Translations under genes and position numbers: made by a program
NCBI GenBank assembly: GCA_002338445.1
Contig: DDII01000063.1
Span: 1 to 13,743, forward strand
Reading direction: 5' to 3'
Length of the DNA: 13,743 nucleotides
Source of the DNA: Cellvibrionales bacterium UBA1854
Lineage (GTDB): Bacteria; Pseudomonadota; Gammaproteobacteria; Pseudomonadales; Porticoccaceae
Notes under the pieces: model-generated
Seen by the model: the letters and a program-made list of their open reading frames with translations, nothing else
Databases searched by the model: none
Told to the model about the DNA's origin: nothing
Shown here: positions 1 through 7,377 of the stretch, piece by piece
Layout of the letters: each line of letters begins with the position of its first letter
Numbering within the stretch: position 1 is the stretch's first letter

Positions 1-3000
1 ATTGATTACTCCAAGGCTGAGCGTGTAGTTCTTAAGTCCGAGCTCGTCTAGCTTGTAGGCTAGACTACCATCTAATTGTCCATAGTCCTTGCTGATTCTC
101 GCACCGCCCGCTTGGGTAGTCTCGTCGAAGTAAGCCTCCCGCCAGTTATAAGCCATACGAGCGCTCAGCGGTCCATTCTCATACATTAATATCGCATTGT
201 AACTATTCTCGGAAAAATCAACCATGCCAATCGGGAAACCGGTATTTGATTCGTTAAATAGGGAGCTGTCAGTGTAGGAGTAATTTGCTTGGACAATAAA
301 GTTACTCCATGGTGCCGGGAGGTGATCAAGGGGCTGATTCACTGCCAACTCGACTCCTTGCACTGTGGAATCACCCACGTTGTCATTAGTCTCCAACTGG
401 TATTTTATGACCGGAGCCCAGGCTGGATTTGTGGACCCATCTTCCAATGTGCGATTTGGAACTGCAGCCTCCTGGTAGTTCGCCCTCGCAAATTCCTCAC
501 TCTCACCATTTGTAGCAGCCCTAACGTAGTTCGGGTACGTGCCCGGACAATCGGTGGCACTCGCATATAGGCCGTCGTCAATTGAATCACCCTCTCCTGA
601 CTTTACTGAGTAACAATCAAGTTTAAAAGCTAATTCAATCGCATCTTTATAGGACTTATGAAAGATTGCTGCGGAAAATAGACCTCCGTTTTCTGTGTAG
701 TACTCCAATGACGCATCTACTGACGATACAACCTCGGCTTTTAGTTCGGGATTGCCGAGGTCTCCGGCCTGCTCATAGAAACGCAAGATTCCGATAGGTG
801 CCAGATCGAACATTTGCGGACGTCCCATTGCCTTACCCGCCGCGAGACGAAGTAACAGCTTATTATCGAGTAACGGGAATGTGATATTCATGCTGGGGAG
901 AACATTCCGGTAGGCAAATTCTGATGGCCTATCAGCAATCAGTAGCCCTGCACTTCCAGTCTCAGTAACGCCTGCCGCATACTGGTCTGTCTCCACATAT
1001 CGAAGCCCGAAGTTTCCTATAAATGTAAGTCCGTTGGGCGAGACGCCGTCAAAATTTGCTTTAAAGTAAACAGCACTTGTGTCTTCCTCAACATCGAAGG
1101 CCCAGCCAGGATCCAGCGTTAATGGGGTACCTCCAATAGTCTTCATCTCGTCGCCCATGCTCATGATCCATTCGGCATCAATAGTGACGTATGAGACGTC
1201 ATAGTTACCACTTGCGCCTTCCAATACGTCGTCATAGGGGAAAACTATGATGCGGCTTTCAGAGCACACGCGGGTGTCAGCAGACCATGCTCCTGCAGGA
1301 CAAAGTAGCTCATCAATTGACGTTTGTGAGGGGTGGGTCCAAGACTTGCCAGCTAGAATCCCATCAGAATCATTTACTTCGTCAGGCCTGTTGCCGTTCC
1401 AAGTATCACGGCTACGAGTGCGGCTCCTGCTCCCTTCTCTGGACGCGATTCTTAGACCAAACTCGAGCATATTAATGTTCCCCCAGTCAACCTCATAATC
1501 GAAGTCCAGCTTGAACTCTTGTGCCCTTTGATTTGAGTACTGCGGTTGGTAGTTGATCCCTCCCATCCGAAACTGACTTGAATCTAAGGCGTCAAGTCGG
1601 TTTTCCTCAGTCAGGGGATCGGATGTCCTAACATGGTTGGTCACATCCAGCACATCTTTTCCGTTTGCAAAATCAAAGCGGGTGAATGGAAGTTGACTGA
1701 ATCCGTAACTCGCACCCGCATACAATTGGTCCTGAACCTCATCGGCCTCCTGAACCTGCACTTGTGCCTTCACTGTGAGGCGATCTCGGATCTGTTTCTC
1801 AAACGTAAAGTGCACAGACGAGCTATCCCCCTCAAAGGGCTGCCGCCGGGGTTGCACAAAAATACCTGCGCCCCGATCATTACTACCATTAGACTTTACA
1901 TTACCTACAATAGCGGTCATAAGGGTCTGGTTCGGGGTGATTGCGTCCAAGAAATTTGCGGCTCCATCTGCTGGTCGGAAGTCTCGTGTAAGCTGCCGCC
2001 CGTTAAGTTGTATGCTGTGTTGGTAGCCAATATCGTAGCGCGTCGACTCCGAGTGGCTGAGGTCAAGTATGAACTCCGACCCGTCGCCTGTCTGAAGCTG
2101 AAACGTAGCCTTTGCCGTGTCGGTTTCCCTGTCTTGATCGCGGAGAAAGGTCTGTATGTTACGAGGCCTCCAGATGGCGTCATTGAGCTCGAGTATTTTG
2201 CCTGTCCCCTCTTCAATGACCATCGGCTCTCCAGCAACACCATTTCCATCCAAATCGTACACAAAAGCGGTTAGACCTTGTGTATTTCCATGGAGTCCCG
2301 ACGCGCCTCCAGAGTTGTTCGCCTGCCAACCCCTTACAAACATCGAATCTTGGCGAGCCTTACGTGCCGAATGAGCAAAGTTAAAGAGCGCTCCAAATCG
2401 ATTGTCATTCCCGAACTGTACGTGTGGAGCTTTAAAATAGAGTGAACCTGCAGGAACGTTCTGGTCACTCCGTGCACCATAAACGTTGTTTAAGTTAAAA
2501 GAGACGTACCTTTTGGGGCCACTGTCCAAAGGCTTTCTTGTGTTGAGGCGAACGATAGCACCCAGTCCACCCTCGGTCTCGTCTGCACTGGGGGATTTGA
2601 TCACTTCGAGGCTTGAAAACATTTCTGCGGGTAACATCGAAAAGTTTGTTACGCCTCTGGAATTTGCGGTCACGTCAGAACCTATTTGAGTTGTTCCATT
2701 GAGTTCAACCCTCACATTCGCAATACCTCGCACAGCAATTTCTTCTCCCTCTCCGAAGTCTCTTCCAATCTGCACACCTGTTATGCGTTGGAGGGCCTCG
2801 GCAACGTTTCTATCTGGAAGCTTTCCAATATCCTCAGCATTAATAATGTCCCTTATGTCCTGAGCACTCCTTTTTTTATTGATCGCGTCTAGAAGTGATG
2901 CTTTTACCCCGGTGACTACAATTTCATCAATTTCCCCACTCTGTTTTGTTTTCTCCTCTTCTTGCGCGATAGTAAATGTTGATGCCAATGCAATATAAAA

Positions 3001-3060
3001 TGCAGCAATCGAAATGCGAATGATTTGTAAAAATGTCAGCGATGTCGATGGATGTAGCAT
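1..3060 (-). CDS. TonB-dependent receptor, Xanthomonas/Caulobacter type, 3' end cut by window edge
   Basis: An open frame runs from ATG at 3060 to base 1 without a stop: 1020 residues, C terminus missing. It is an outer-membrane active transporter powered by TonB. Residues 1-32 look like a signal peptide (hydrophobic core about 14-30, possible cleavage after TIA). A TonB-box-like EIVVTG lies at 46-51 and the plug domain at about 55-178, with the family signatures KRSAQDIRDIINAEDIGKLP (63-82), NVAEALQRITGVQIGRD (85-101) and VRGIANVRVELNG (110-122). The rest is beta-barrel sequence rich in alternating aromatic residues and Asn/Gly. GGGGGAG just upstream of the ATG is a strong ribosome site. Receptors of this type (TIGR01782-like) often serve carbohydrate loci; the divergent GPH symporter and GH43 enzyme suggest xylo-oligosaccharides, which is inference. 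There is no frameshift; the gene is truncated only by the window. Confidence 0.95.
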   Translation of the reverse strand, partial: MLHPSTSLTFLQIIRISIAAFYIALASTFTIAQEEEKTKQSGEIDEIVVTGVKASLLDAINKKRSAQDIRDIINAEDIGKLPDRNVAEALQRITGVQIGRDFGEGEEIAVRGIANVRVELNGTTQIGSDVTANSRGVTNFSMLPAEMFSSLEVIKSPSADETEGGLGAIVRLNTRKPLDSGPKRYVSFNLNNVYGARSDQNVPAGSLYFKAPHVQFGNDNRFGALFNFAHSARKARQDSMFVRGWQANNSGGASGLHGNTQGLTAFVYDLDGNGVAGEPMVIEEGTGKILELNDAIWRPRNIQTFLRDQDRETDTAKATFQLQTGDGSEFILDLSHSESTRYDIGYQHSIQLNGRQLTRDFRPADGAANFLDAITPNQTLMTAIVGNVKSNGSNDRGAGIFVQPRRQPFEGDSSSVHFTFEKQIRDRLTVKAQVQVQEADEVQDQLYAGASYGFSQLPFTRFDFANGKDVLDVTNHVRTSDPLTEENRLDALDSSQFRMGGINYQPQYSNQRAQEFKLDFDYEVDWGNINMLEFGLRIASREGSRSRTRSRDTWNGNRPDEVNDSDGILAGKSWTHPSQTSIDELLCPAGAWSADTRVCSESRIIVFPYDDVLEGASGNYDVSYVTIDAEWIMSMGDEMKTIGGTPLTLDPGWAFDVEEDTSAVYFKANFDGVSPNGLTFIGNFGLRYVETDQYAAGVTETGSAGLLIADRPSEFAYRNVLPSMNITFPLLDNKLLLRLAAGKAMGRPQMFDLAPIGILRFYEQAGDLGNPELKAEVVSSVDASLEYYTENGGLFSAAIFHKSYKDAIELAFKLDCYSVKSGEGDSIDDGLYASATDCPGTYPNYVRAATNGESEEFARANYQEAAVPNRTLEDGSTNPAWAPVIKYQLETNDNVGDSTVQGVELAVNQPLDHLPAPWSNFIVQANYSYTDSSLFNESNTGFPIGMVDFSENSYNAILMYENGPLSARMAYNWREAYFDETTQAGGARISKDYGQLDGSLAYKLDELGLKNYTLSLGVIN

Positions 3061-3180
3061 ATCTCCCCCAAAAAAGTCGTTTTATAGGATGCGCCCTAAA
3101 CTTCTGAAATGTGGTCTAAAGAGCAGATTTTATTGTTGTATCGTTTTAGTTATAGTAACGCAGACTGCTACAGAAACCCA

Positions 3181-3213
3181 ACAATTCACGTTGGCATAGG
3201 CCAAATTAATTGT
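3181..3213. promoter_or_regulatory. Nested 33-bp dyad, probable operator
   Basis: Two sets of inverted arms are nested on almost one centre. The outer arms are ACAATT (3181-3186) and AATTGT (3208-3213). The inner arms are TTGGC (3191-3195) and GCCAA (3200-3204), with ATAG between them. The spacers between outer and inner arms are 4 and 3 bp, so the symmetry is nearly exact. The site overlaps the minus-strand TTGACA upstream of the receptor, which fits a regulator site. Which protein binds it is unknown; the Nudix regulator downstream is one candidate. Confidence 0.45.
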
Positions 3214-3292
3214 CAATAGTTTATTCAACCAGCATTGACTACTTAAACAGACACAAATTCGCAAATTTTTAGCTCAAATGCGCTGTGCATAG

Positions 3293-3318
3293 TGGTAACC
3301 ATCGTATTTTTGTATACT
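3293..3318 (+). promoter_or_regulatory. Candidate promoter of the GPH-GH43 pair with palindrome at -35
   Basis: TATACT at 3313-3318 resembles a -10 box. The 9-bp palindrome TGGTAACCA at 3293-3301 falls where the -35 would be, and no good -35 hexamer is present there. That arrangement would suit an activator or repressor site. A related sequence, TGGTTAGCA, lies at 7273-7281 before the XylE-like gene. A start site here would give a leader of about 100 nt. This is inference from motif matches only. Confidence 0.3.
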
Positions 3319-3426
3319 CTACTAATTCAGGATTTCGCGATAGCATTTGGTCTTCGGCGCAGTAACGAAATTTTACCTGAGATCTGAGATAAGAATAAAA
3401 ATTTAATATTTATAACGGGGTGTGTG

Positions 3427-4785
3427 ATGTCTAAGGGAGTGCTAAGTGTCAGGGAAAAAATTGGGTATGGTCTTGGAGATGCTGGATGCAACGTCGTATT
3501 TCAGGTGGTGATTAACTACTTAGCAATCTTTTATACAGACGTTGTTGGAATCTCCGCGGCATCTTTGGCTACGATGATGCTGTGTGTCCGGCTGATTGAT
3601 GGGTTTACAGATCCGATTATGGGAAGTATTGCTGATCGTACTTCATCTTCGCTCGGCAAGTATAGGCCCTACTTGATATGGCTTTCCATACCCTATGCTG
3701 TTCTTTTTGTGGCAACATTTTTATCTCCAGACCTCAGTGACCAAGGGAAGATGATATATGCTTTCACTACATATGCACTGCTGATGCTTTGTTATACAGG
3801 TATCAATATCCCATACTCCGCACTGGGTGGGGTGATGACTAAAAATATCACAGAGCGAGCCTCCCTCCAGTCGTATCGAATGGCATTGGCAATGGCGGGT
3901 GGCGCGGCAGTAGTTTATACCGTTCCAATTCTGGTTGAGTACTTCGGGGTGGGTGATGATGCAGCTGGATACCCCCTAGCAATATTTGTGATGGCTCTTG
4001 TTGCCATAGCCTGCTTCTTTTTGTGTTTTATCAGCTCTCAAGAGCGGGTGCCTCACGAACCAGATCAGGATGCTGGTGTCAATATAGGACTCGTATTTAA
4101 AGACTTCTTGTCCCTCAGGCACAACTCACAGTTGATCTTAATCTCTTTTTTTACATTCCTTATCCTCGTGGCGGTAGTGATGCGGGGCACAGTTACGGCC
4201 TATTACATCAAATATTTCTTTGGCCGAGAGGATCTGGTTAATGATTTTATTACTTGGGGTATGCTCGCTGGGATTGCAGGGGCACTGACAACGAGCTGGT
4301 TAACAAAACGTTTTTGCAAGGTAATACTTTTGCGAATTGGTATGGTGTCCATGATTACGTTACACCTTCCCTTTTTGCTTCTTTCGGCAGGCGACGTTTC
4401 TTTTGCATTTGGCCTCGCAATTGCAGCCAATTTCCCTCATATGATGGTAATGGCTCTTCTCTTTGCCATGGTGCCGGATACGGTAGAGTATGGAGCACAT
4501 TTGCTAACGGAAAAAGCGAATAAGATGGCTCTAGCTTTTTCTGGACATCTTTTAGCGCTGAAGTTTGGTATTGCGGCGGGTGGTTCATTGGCATTGGGCT
4601 GTCTGGCTTATTTTGGATATGTGGCAAATGCTGAGCAGACTGAGCGTGCCCTCAATGGAATTATGCTTACATATGTGGCTGGACCCGTGGTATGTGGGTT
4701 TGTGGTTTTGATGCTACTCCCAAGATATGTACTATCGAATGCGAAGATGCATGAGATTGGTGGGGCACTGAAGAACGTAATTTAG
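3427..4785 (+). CDS. GPH-family (MelB-like) glycoside:cation symporter
   Basis: Inner-membrane MFS carrier of the glycoside-pentoside-hexuronide family, predicted to import short xylosides or other glycosides with Na+ or H+. The 452 residues give about 12 hydrophobic segments, the usual family size. The family motif RLIDGFTDPIMGSIADRT occupies about 55-72. Its two aspartates, D58 and D62, match the cation-binding Asp pair of MelB, and GKYRPYLIW follows at 77-85. I place the start at ATG 3427, six bases after GGGG; a GTG directly before it (3424) is in frame and could also be used. It lies 38 bp before the GH43 gene, so the two probably share a transcript, with uptake feeding the cytoplasmic enzyme. 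The substrate is inferred from that neighbour. Confidence 0.93.
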   Translation: MSKGVLSVREKIGYGLGDAGCNVVFQVVINYLAIFYTDVVGISAASLATMMLCVRLIDGFTDPIMGSIADRTSSSLGKYRPYLIWLSIPYAVLFVATFLSPDLSDQGKMIYAFTTYALLMLCYTGINIPYSALGGVMTKNITERASLQSYRMALAMAGGAAVVYTVPILVEYFGVGDDAAGYPLAIFVMALVAIACFFLCFISSQERVPHEPDQDAGVNIGLVFKDFLSLRHNSQLILISFFTFLILVAVVMRGTVTAYYIKYFFGREDLVNDFITWGMLAGIAGALTTSWLTKRFCKVILLRIGMVSMITLHLPFLLLSAGDVSFAFGLAIAANFPHMMVMALLFAMVPDTVEYGAHLLTEKANKMALAFSGHLLALKFGIAAGGSLALGCLAYFGYVANAEQTERALNGIMLTYVAGPVVCGFVVLMLLPRYVLSNAKMHEIGGALKNVI

Positions 4786-4823
4786 GCACAAAACTATGTT
4801 GTACTTGATGGAGTAAGCCCACT

Positions 4824-6437
4824 ATGACGACTTCTAAAAACCAAAATCCAATTTTGAAAGGCTTCAACCCTGATCCGTCGATAGTGCGAGTAGGTGAGGA
4901 TTACTATGTGGCAACATCTACATTTGAGTGGTATCCCGGTGTGCAGATTCATCACTCTCGGGATTTAGTCAACTGGAGGGTCGTGGCGCAGCCCCTTAAC
5001 CGTGCGGACCTCCTTGACCTAACAGGAAACCCTGACTCATGTGGAGTCTGGGCGCCATGTCTCTCATATGATGACGGACTTTTCTACTTAATTTATACCG
5101 ACGTAAAAAGGCACTGCTCAAGCTTCAAGGATGCTCATAATTATCTGACAACGTGCCCCTCAATCGACGGATCTTGGAGCCCAAGGATCTACCTAAACAG
5201 CAGTGGTTTTGACCCTTCGCTATTTCATGATGATGGGCGCAAGTGGCTATTGAATATGGTTTGGGATCACAGGCCTGGAAAGAATCCTTTTGGTGGTATA
5301 TATCTCCAGGAATATGATCACAGGGCTGGGGTGCTGAAGGGGCCCGTGACTAATATCTTCAAGGGAACCTCTCAAGGTCTCACTGAGGCTCCACACATAT
5401 ATAAGCGCAATGGCTATTATTACCTCGTGACGGCAGAGGGAGGTACGGAGTATGAGCATTGCATGGTCTTTGCTCGTTCGAGATCGATAACCGGTCCTTA
5501 TGAGATCGATCCTCATGGATATTTTTTGACTTCGAAAGATGACACAGCATTGCCTCTGCAACGCTCGGGACATGGTGACATAGTGGAAACACTTGAGGGT
5601 GACACTTATGTAGTGCACCTCAGCAGTCGTCCATTACCAGGGACAAGAAGGAGCCCGATGGGGCGTGAAACGGCAATTCAGATGGCACTGTGGGGGGCTG
5701 ACGATTGGTTGAGGTTAGCCGATGGTGGTAATAAGCCTAATTTGGTGCTGCCAGCGGTCAATCTCCCTCTGCATCCGTGGCCCCGGATTCCCGAGCGGGA
5801 GGATTTCGATGGGAATGTTTTGCCGAATCACTTTCAGTGGTTACGGAATCCTGATCCCTCCACTTTTATGGATCTTTCAGCTCGACCCGGATACCTCCGT
5901 TTGTACGGCAAGCAGTCGCTTGGCAATTGTTTTGAGCAGGCACTCATAGCAAGGCGTCAACAAGCATTTTGTTTTACTGCGACCACTTGCATTGACTTTG
6001 TTCCGTCAACCTTCCAACAGATGGCTGGACTCGTTTGTTACTACAACGGGCATAAATATCACTACCTGTATGTGTCAAGTGACCAAGAGAACGGGCGTCA
6101 CCTTTCGGTTATGAGTTGTAATGGTGATGTGTCAATGACAGCACATTTTCCGTTGTTTGACTTAGAACCTGACCACAATACAATCAAGCTTGATGATGAT
6201 AGCACGGTATATTTGAGGGCGAGAGTAGATTATTCTGACCTCCGATTCTCATGGAGTTTAGATGGATCGACATGGCAGGAGTTAGGATTTTTATTAGATT
6301 ACAGTGTGATTTCGGATGAGGCTGGAAAAGGCGCGGGAAATAGTTTTACAGGAGCTTTTGTTGGCGTTTGTTGCCAAGATATATCCGGTCAAGATACGCT
6401 AGCAGACTTCGATTTTTTTGAGTACGTAGAGCACTAG
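4824..6437 (+). CDS. xynB: Glycoside hydrolase family 43 beta-xylosidase, cytoplasmic
   Basis: Releases xylose (possibly also arabinose) from the non-reducing ends of xylo-oligosaccharides by inversion. The 537 residues fit the two-domain beta-xylosidases of the Selenomonas SXA / Bacillus XynB type. The five-bladed propeller covers about 8-310. The catalytic triad is visible: D17 in NPDPS (general base), D130 in GFDPS (pKa modulator) and E188 in TEAPH (general acid). Also typical are TSTFEWYPGVQIHHSRDLVNW (31-51) and VWAP (75-78). The C-terminal beta-sandwich (GH43_C2/DUF1349-like) starts near 325 with REDFDG. No signal peptide is seen, so it acts on imported oligosaccharides, matching the symporter upstream. 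GGAG at 4810-4813 precedes the ATG. The family is sure; xylosidase rather than arabinofuranosidase is likely but inferred. Confidence 0.95.
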   Translation: MTTSKNQNPILKGFNPDPSIVRVGEDYYVATSTFEWYPGVQIHHSRDLVNWRVVAQPLNRADLLDLTGNPDSCGVWAPCLSYDDGLFYLIYTDVKRHCSSFKDAHNYLTTCPSIDGSWSPRIYLNSSGFDPSLFHDDGRKWLLNMVWDHRPGKNPFGGIYLQEYDHRAGVLKGPVTNIFKGTSQGLTEAPHIYKRNGYYYLVTAEGGTEYEHCMVFARSRSITGPYEIDPHGYFLTSKDDTALPLQRSGHGDIVETLEGDTYVVHLSSRPLPGTRRSPMGRETAIQMALWGADDWLRLADGGNKPNLVLPAVNLPLHPWPRIPEREDFDGNVLPNHFQWLRNPDPSTFMDLSARPGYLRLYGKQSLGNCFEQALIARRQQAFCFTATTCIDFVPSTFQQMAGLVCYYNGHKYHYLYVSSDQENGRHLSVMSCNGDVSMTAHFPLFDLEPDHNTIKLDDDSTVYLRARVDYSDLRFSWSLDGSTWQELGFLLDYSVISDEAGKGAGNSFTGAFVGVCCQDISGQDTLADFDFFEYVEH

Positions 6438-6439
6438 CT

Positions 6440-6458
6440 TACCAATAACTAATTGGTA
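6440..6458. terminator. Hairpin between convergent genes, weak bidirectional terminator candidate
   Basis: A perfect 7-bp inverted repeat TACCAAT / ATTGGTA with loop AACTA lies between the GH43 stop (6437) and the regulator stop (6462). The stem is AT-rich and no T-tract follows on either strand, so intrinsic termination would be weak. It could instead be a protein-binding site. Confidence 0.3.
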
Positions 6459-6461
6459 TGA

Positions 6462-7208
6462 TTAAACTATTGAGCTGGATCTCATTAATCCCTCCTTACT
6501 TAGTTGTTGATACCGACTGGGATCAAACTTAAATAGGGATGCTGCTCGATGAGCCCCGCCAACCTGCTTCTCGTTGCAGTCTAAAAGTAATCCAGCCTTC
6601 ATTATTTTTCGCCGAAAATTTGGTTTATCAAATGACATCCCTAAAATTGACTCATAGAGTCTTTGCAACTCCAAAAGTGTGAATTTTTCTGGAAGAAGAT
6701 GAAGGCCAATAGGCTCGTGTTGTGTCTTGTGCCGGAGCCGTGCAAGAGCCCACTCAAGTATCTTGTCATGATCAAAAATCAGCATTGGTGTCCCCCCAAT
6801 CGGAAACCAGTTAACCTCAAGTTCATCTTCGCCCAGGGCTAGTTGATAATCATCAGGCCGAATTAGGGCGCAGAATGCTGTGGTAATTGTAAGGTCATCT
6901 GGATACCGATCAATGCTGCTGAAACTCTGAAGCTGCTCGAGGTAAATATTTTTCAACCCAGTCCTCGCTCTAAGCACCCTTGTAGCCGCAATTTCCAAAG
7001 TCTCGTTATCTCGCAGCCAATCGCCAGGCAATCCCCACTCTCCAGAAGTTTTACCGGATGCATGTTTTATCAAGAGGACTTTTAGTTGGCTTACTTCACA
7101 GCCAAATATTACATTGTCAACGCTAACCATCCGTCGGGCACCCAAACTTGGTGAAAAACGTGTTTCTTGATGCGAGCCGACGGAATCTTTGTCTGTTGAC
7201 GAAACCAC
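6462..7208 (-). CDS. Nudix-fold winged-helix transcriptional regulator (NrtR/AraR type), probably non-catalytic
   Basis: This 248-residue protein has a Nudix domain (about 28-155) and a C-terminal winged helix (about 165-235, with LLPEKFTLLELQRLYESILG, FRRKIMKAGLL and FKFDPSRY). This is the architecture of NrtR regulators and of the Bacteroides arabinose regulator AraR. The Nudix box at 61-85 is degraded: the REUxEE metal-binding core reads R-V-L-R-A-R and the leading GG is G-D, so hydrolase activity is unlikely and ligand sensing is the probable role. It sits between a GH43/GPH pair and a XylE-like carrier, which suggests it controls pentose or pentoside genes. The longest frame starts at GTG 7208 with no clear ribosome site; ATG at 7130 (residue 27) is a possible alternative just before the domain. 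The effector and operator are not known. Confidence 0.88.
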   Translation of the reverse strand: MVSSTDKDSVGSHQETRFSPSLGARRMVSVDNVIFGCEVSQLKVLLIKHASGKTSGEWGLPGDWLRDNETLEIAATRVLRARTGLKNIYLEQLQSFSSIDRYPDDLTITTAFCALIRPDDYQLALGEDELEVNWFPIGGTPMLIFDHDKILEWALARLRHKTQHEPIGLHLLPEKFTLLELQRLYESILGMSFDKPNFRRKIMKAGLLLDCNEKQVGGAHRAASLFKFDPSRYQQLSKEGLMRSSSIV

Positions 7209-7377
7209 TGATATTGCGTACCCACTGATATAAATTTAGAGGCTATTTCAAGTTAGGACATAATGTTACTACTGGTTAGCATTAGAGAGCAACAGCTGCT
7301 GAGTTAGAGTTTTTTTATGTAAGTCTATACACTCTCATATTTGCGCATAAATCGGATAGAAAAACGGGAGAGTTTTA
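7209..7377. promoter_or_regulatory. Divergent promoter region with imperfect 24-bp dyad (7261-7284)
   Basis: This is the intergenic region between the Nudix regulator and the XylE-like gene. An imperfect dyad covers 7261-7284: outer arms TAATG and CATTA match exactly, and one base further in each arm carries TA, so about 7 of 8 positions agree. The right half contains TGGTTAGCA (7273-7281), one base from the complement of the TGGTAACCA palindrome at 3293. A weak plus-strand -10-like TATACA is at 7326-7331. The site could be the regulator's operator for both genes; this is inference. Confidence 0.35.

Larger units (their letters stand above)
3061..3426. other. Divergent intergenic region between receptor and GPH symporter
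   Basis: This stretch holds the control signals for both divergent transcription units and no convincing gene. It contains a nested dyad at 3181-3213, a TTGACA on the minus strand at 3216-3211 with no good -10 at 16-18 bp, a 9-bp palindrome TGGTAACCA at 3293-3301, a plus-strand TATACT at 3313-3318, and a tandem TGAGAT pair near 3378-3390. The symporter's ribosome site is the GGGG at 3417-3420. Confidence 0.6.

Noticed and set aside
1633..2274. Plus-strand 213-residue open frame and other plus-strand frames in 289-2892
   Set aside because: They are antisense to the receptor, show no domain or sensible composition and lack ribosome sites.
1..3060. The receptor gene looking broken because no complete minus-strand frame is closed within the region
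   Set aside because: Translation from 3060 to base 1 has no internal stop or frameshift; the frame is open only because the window ends.
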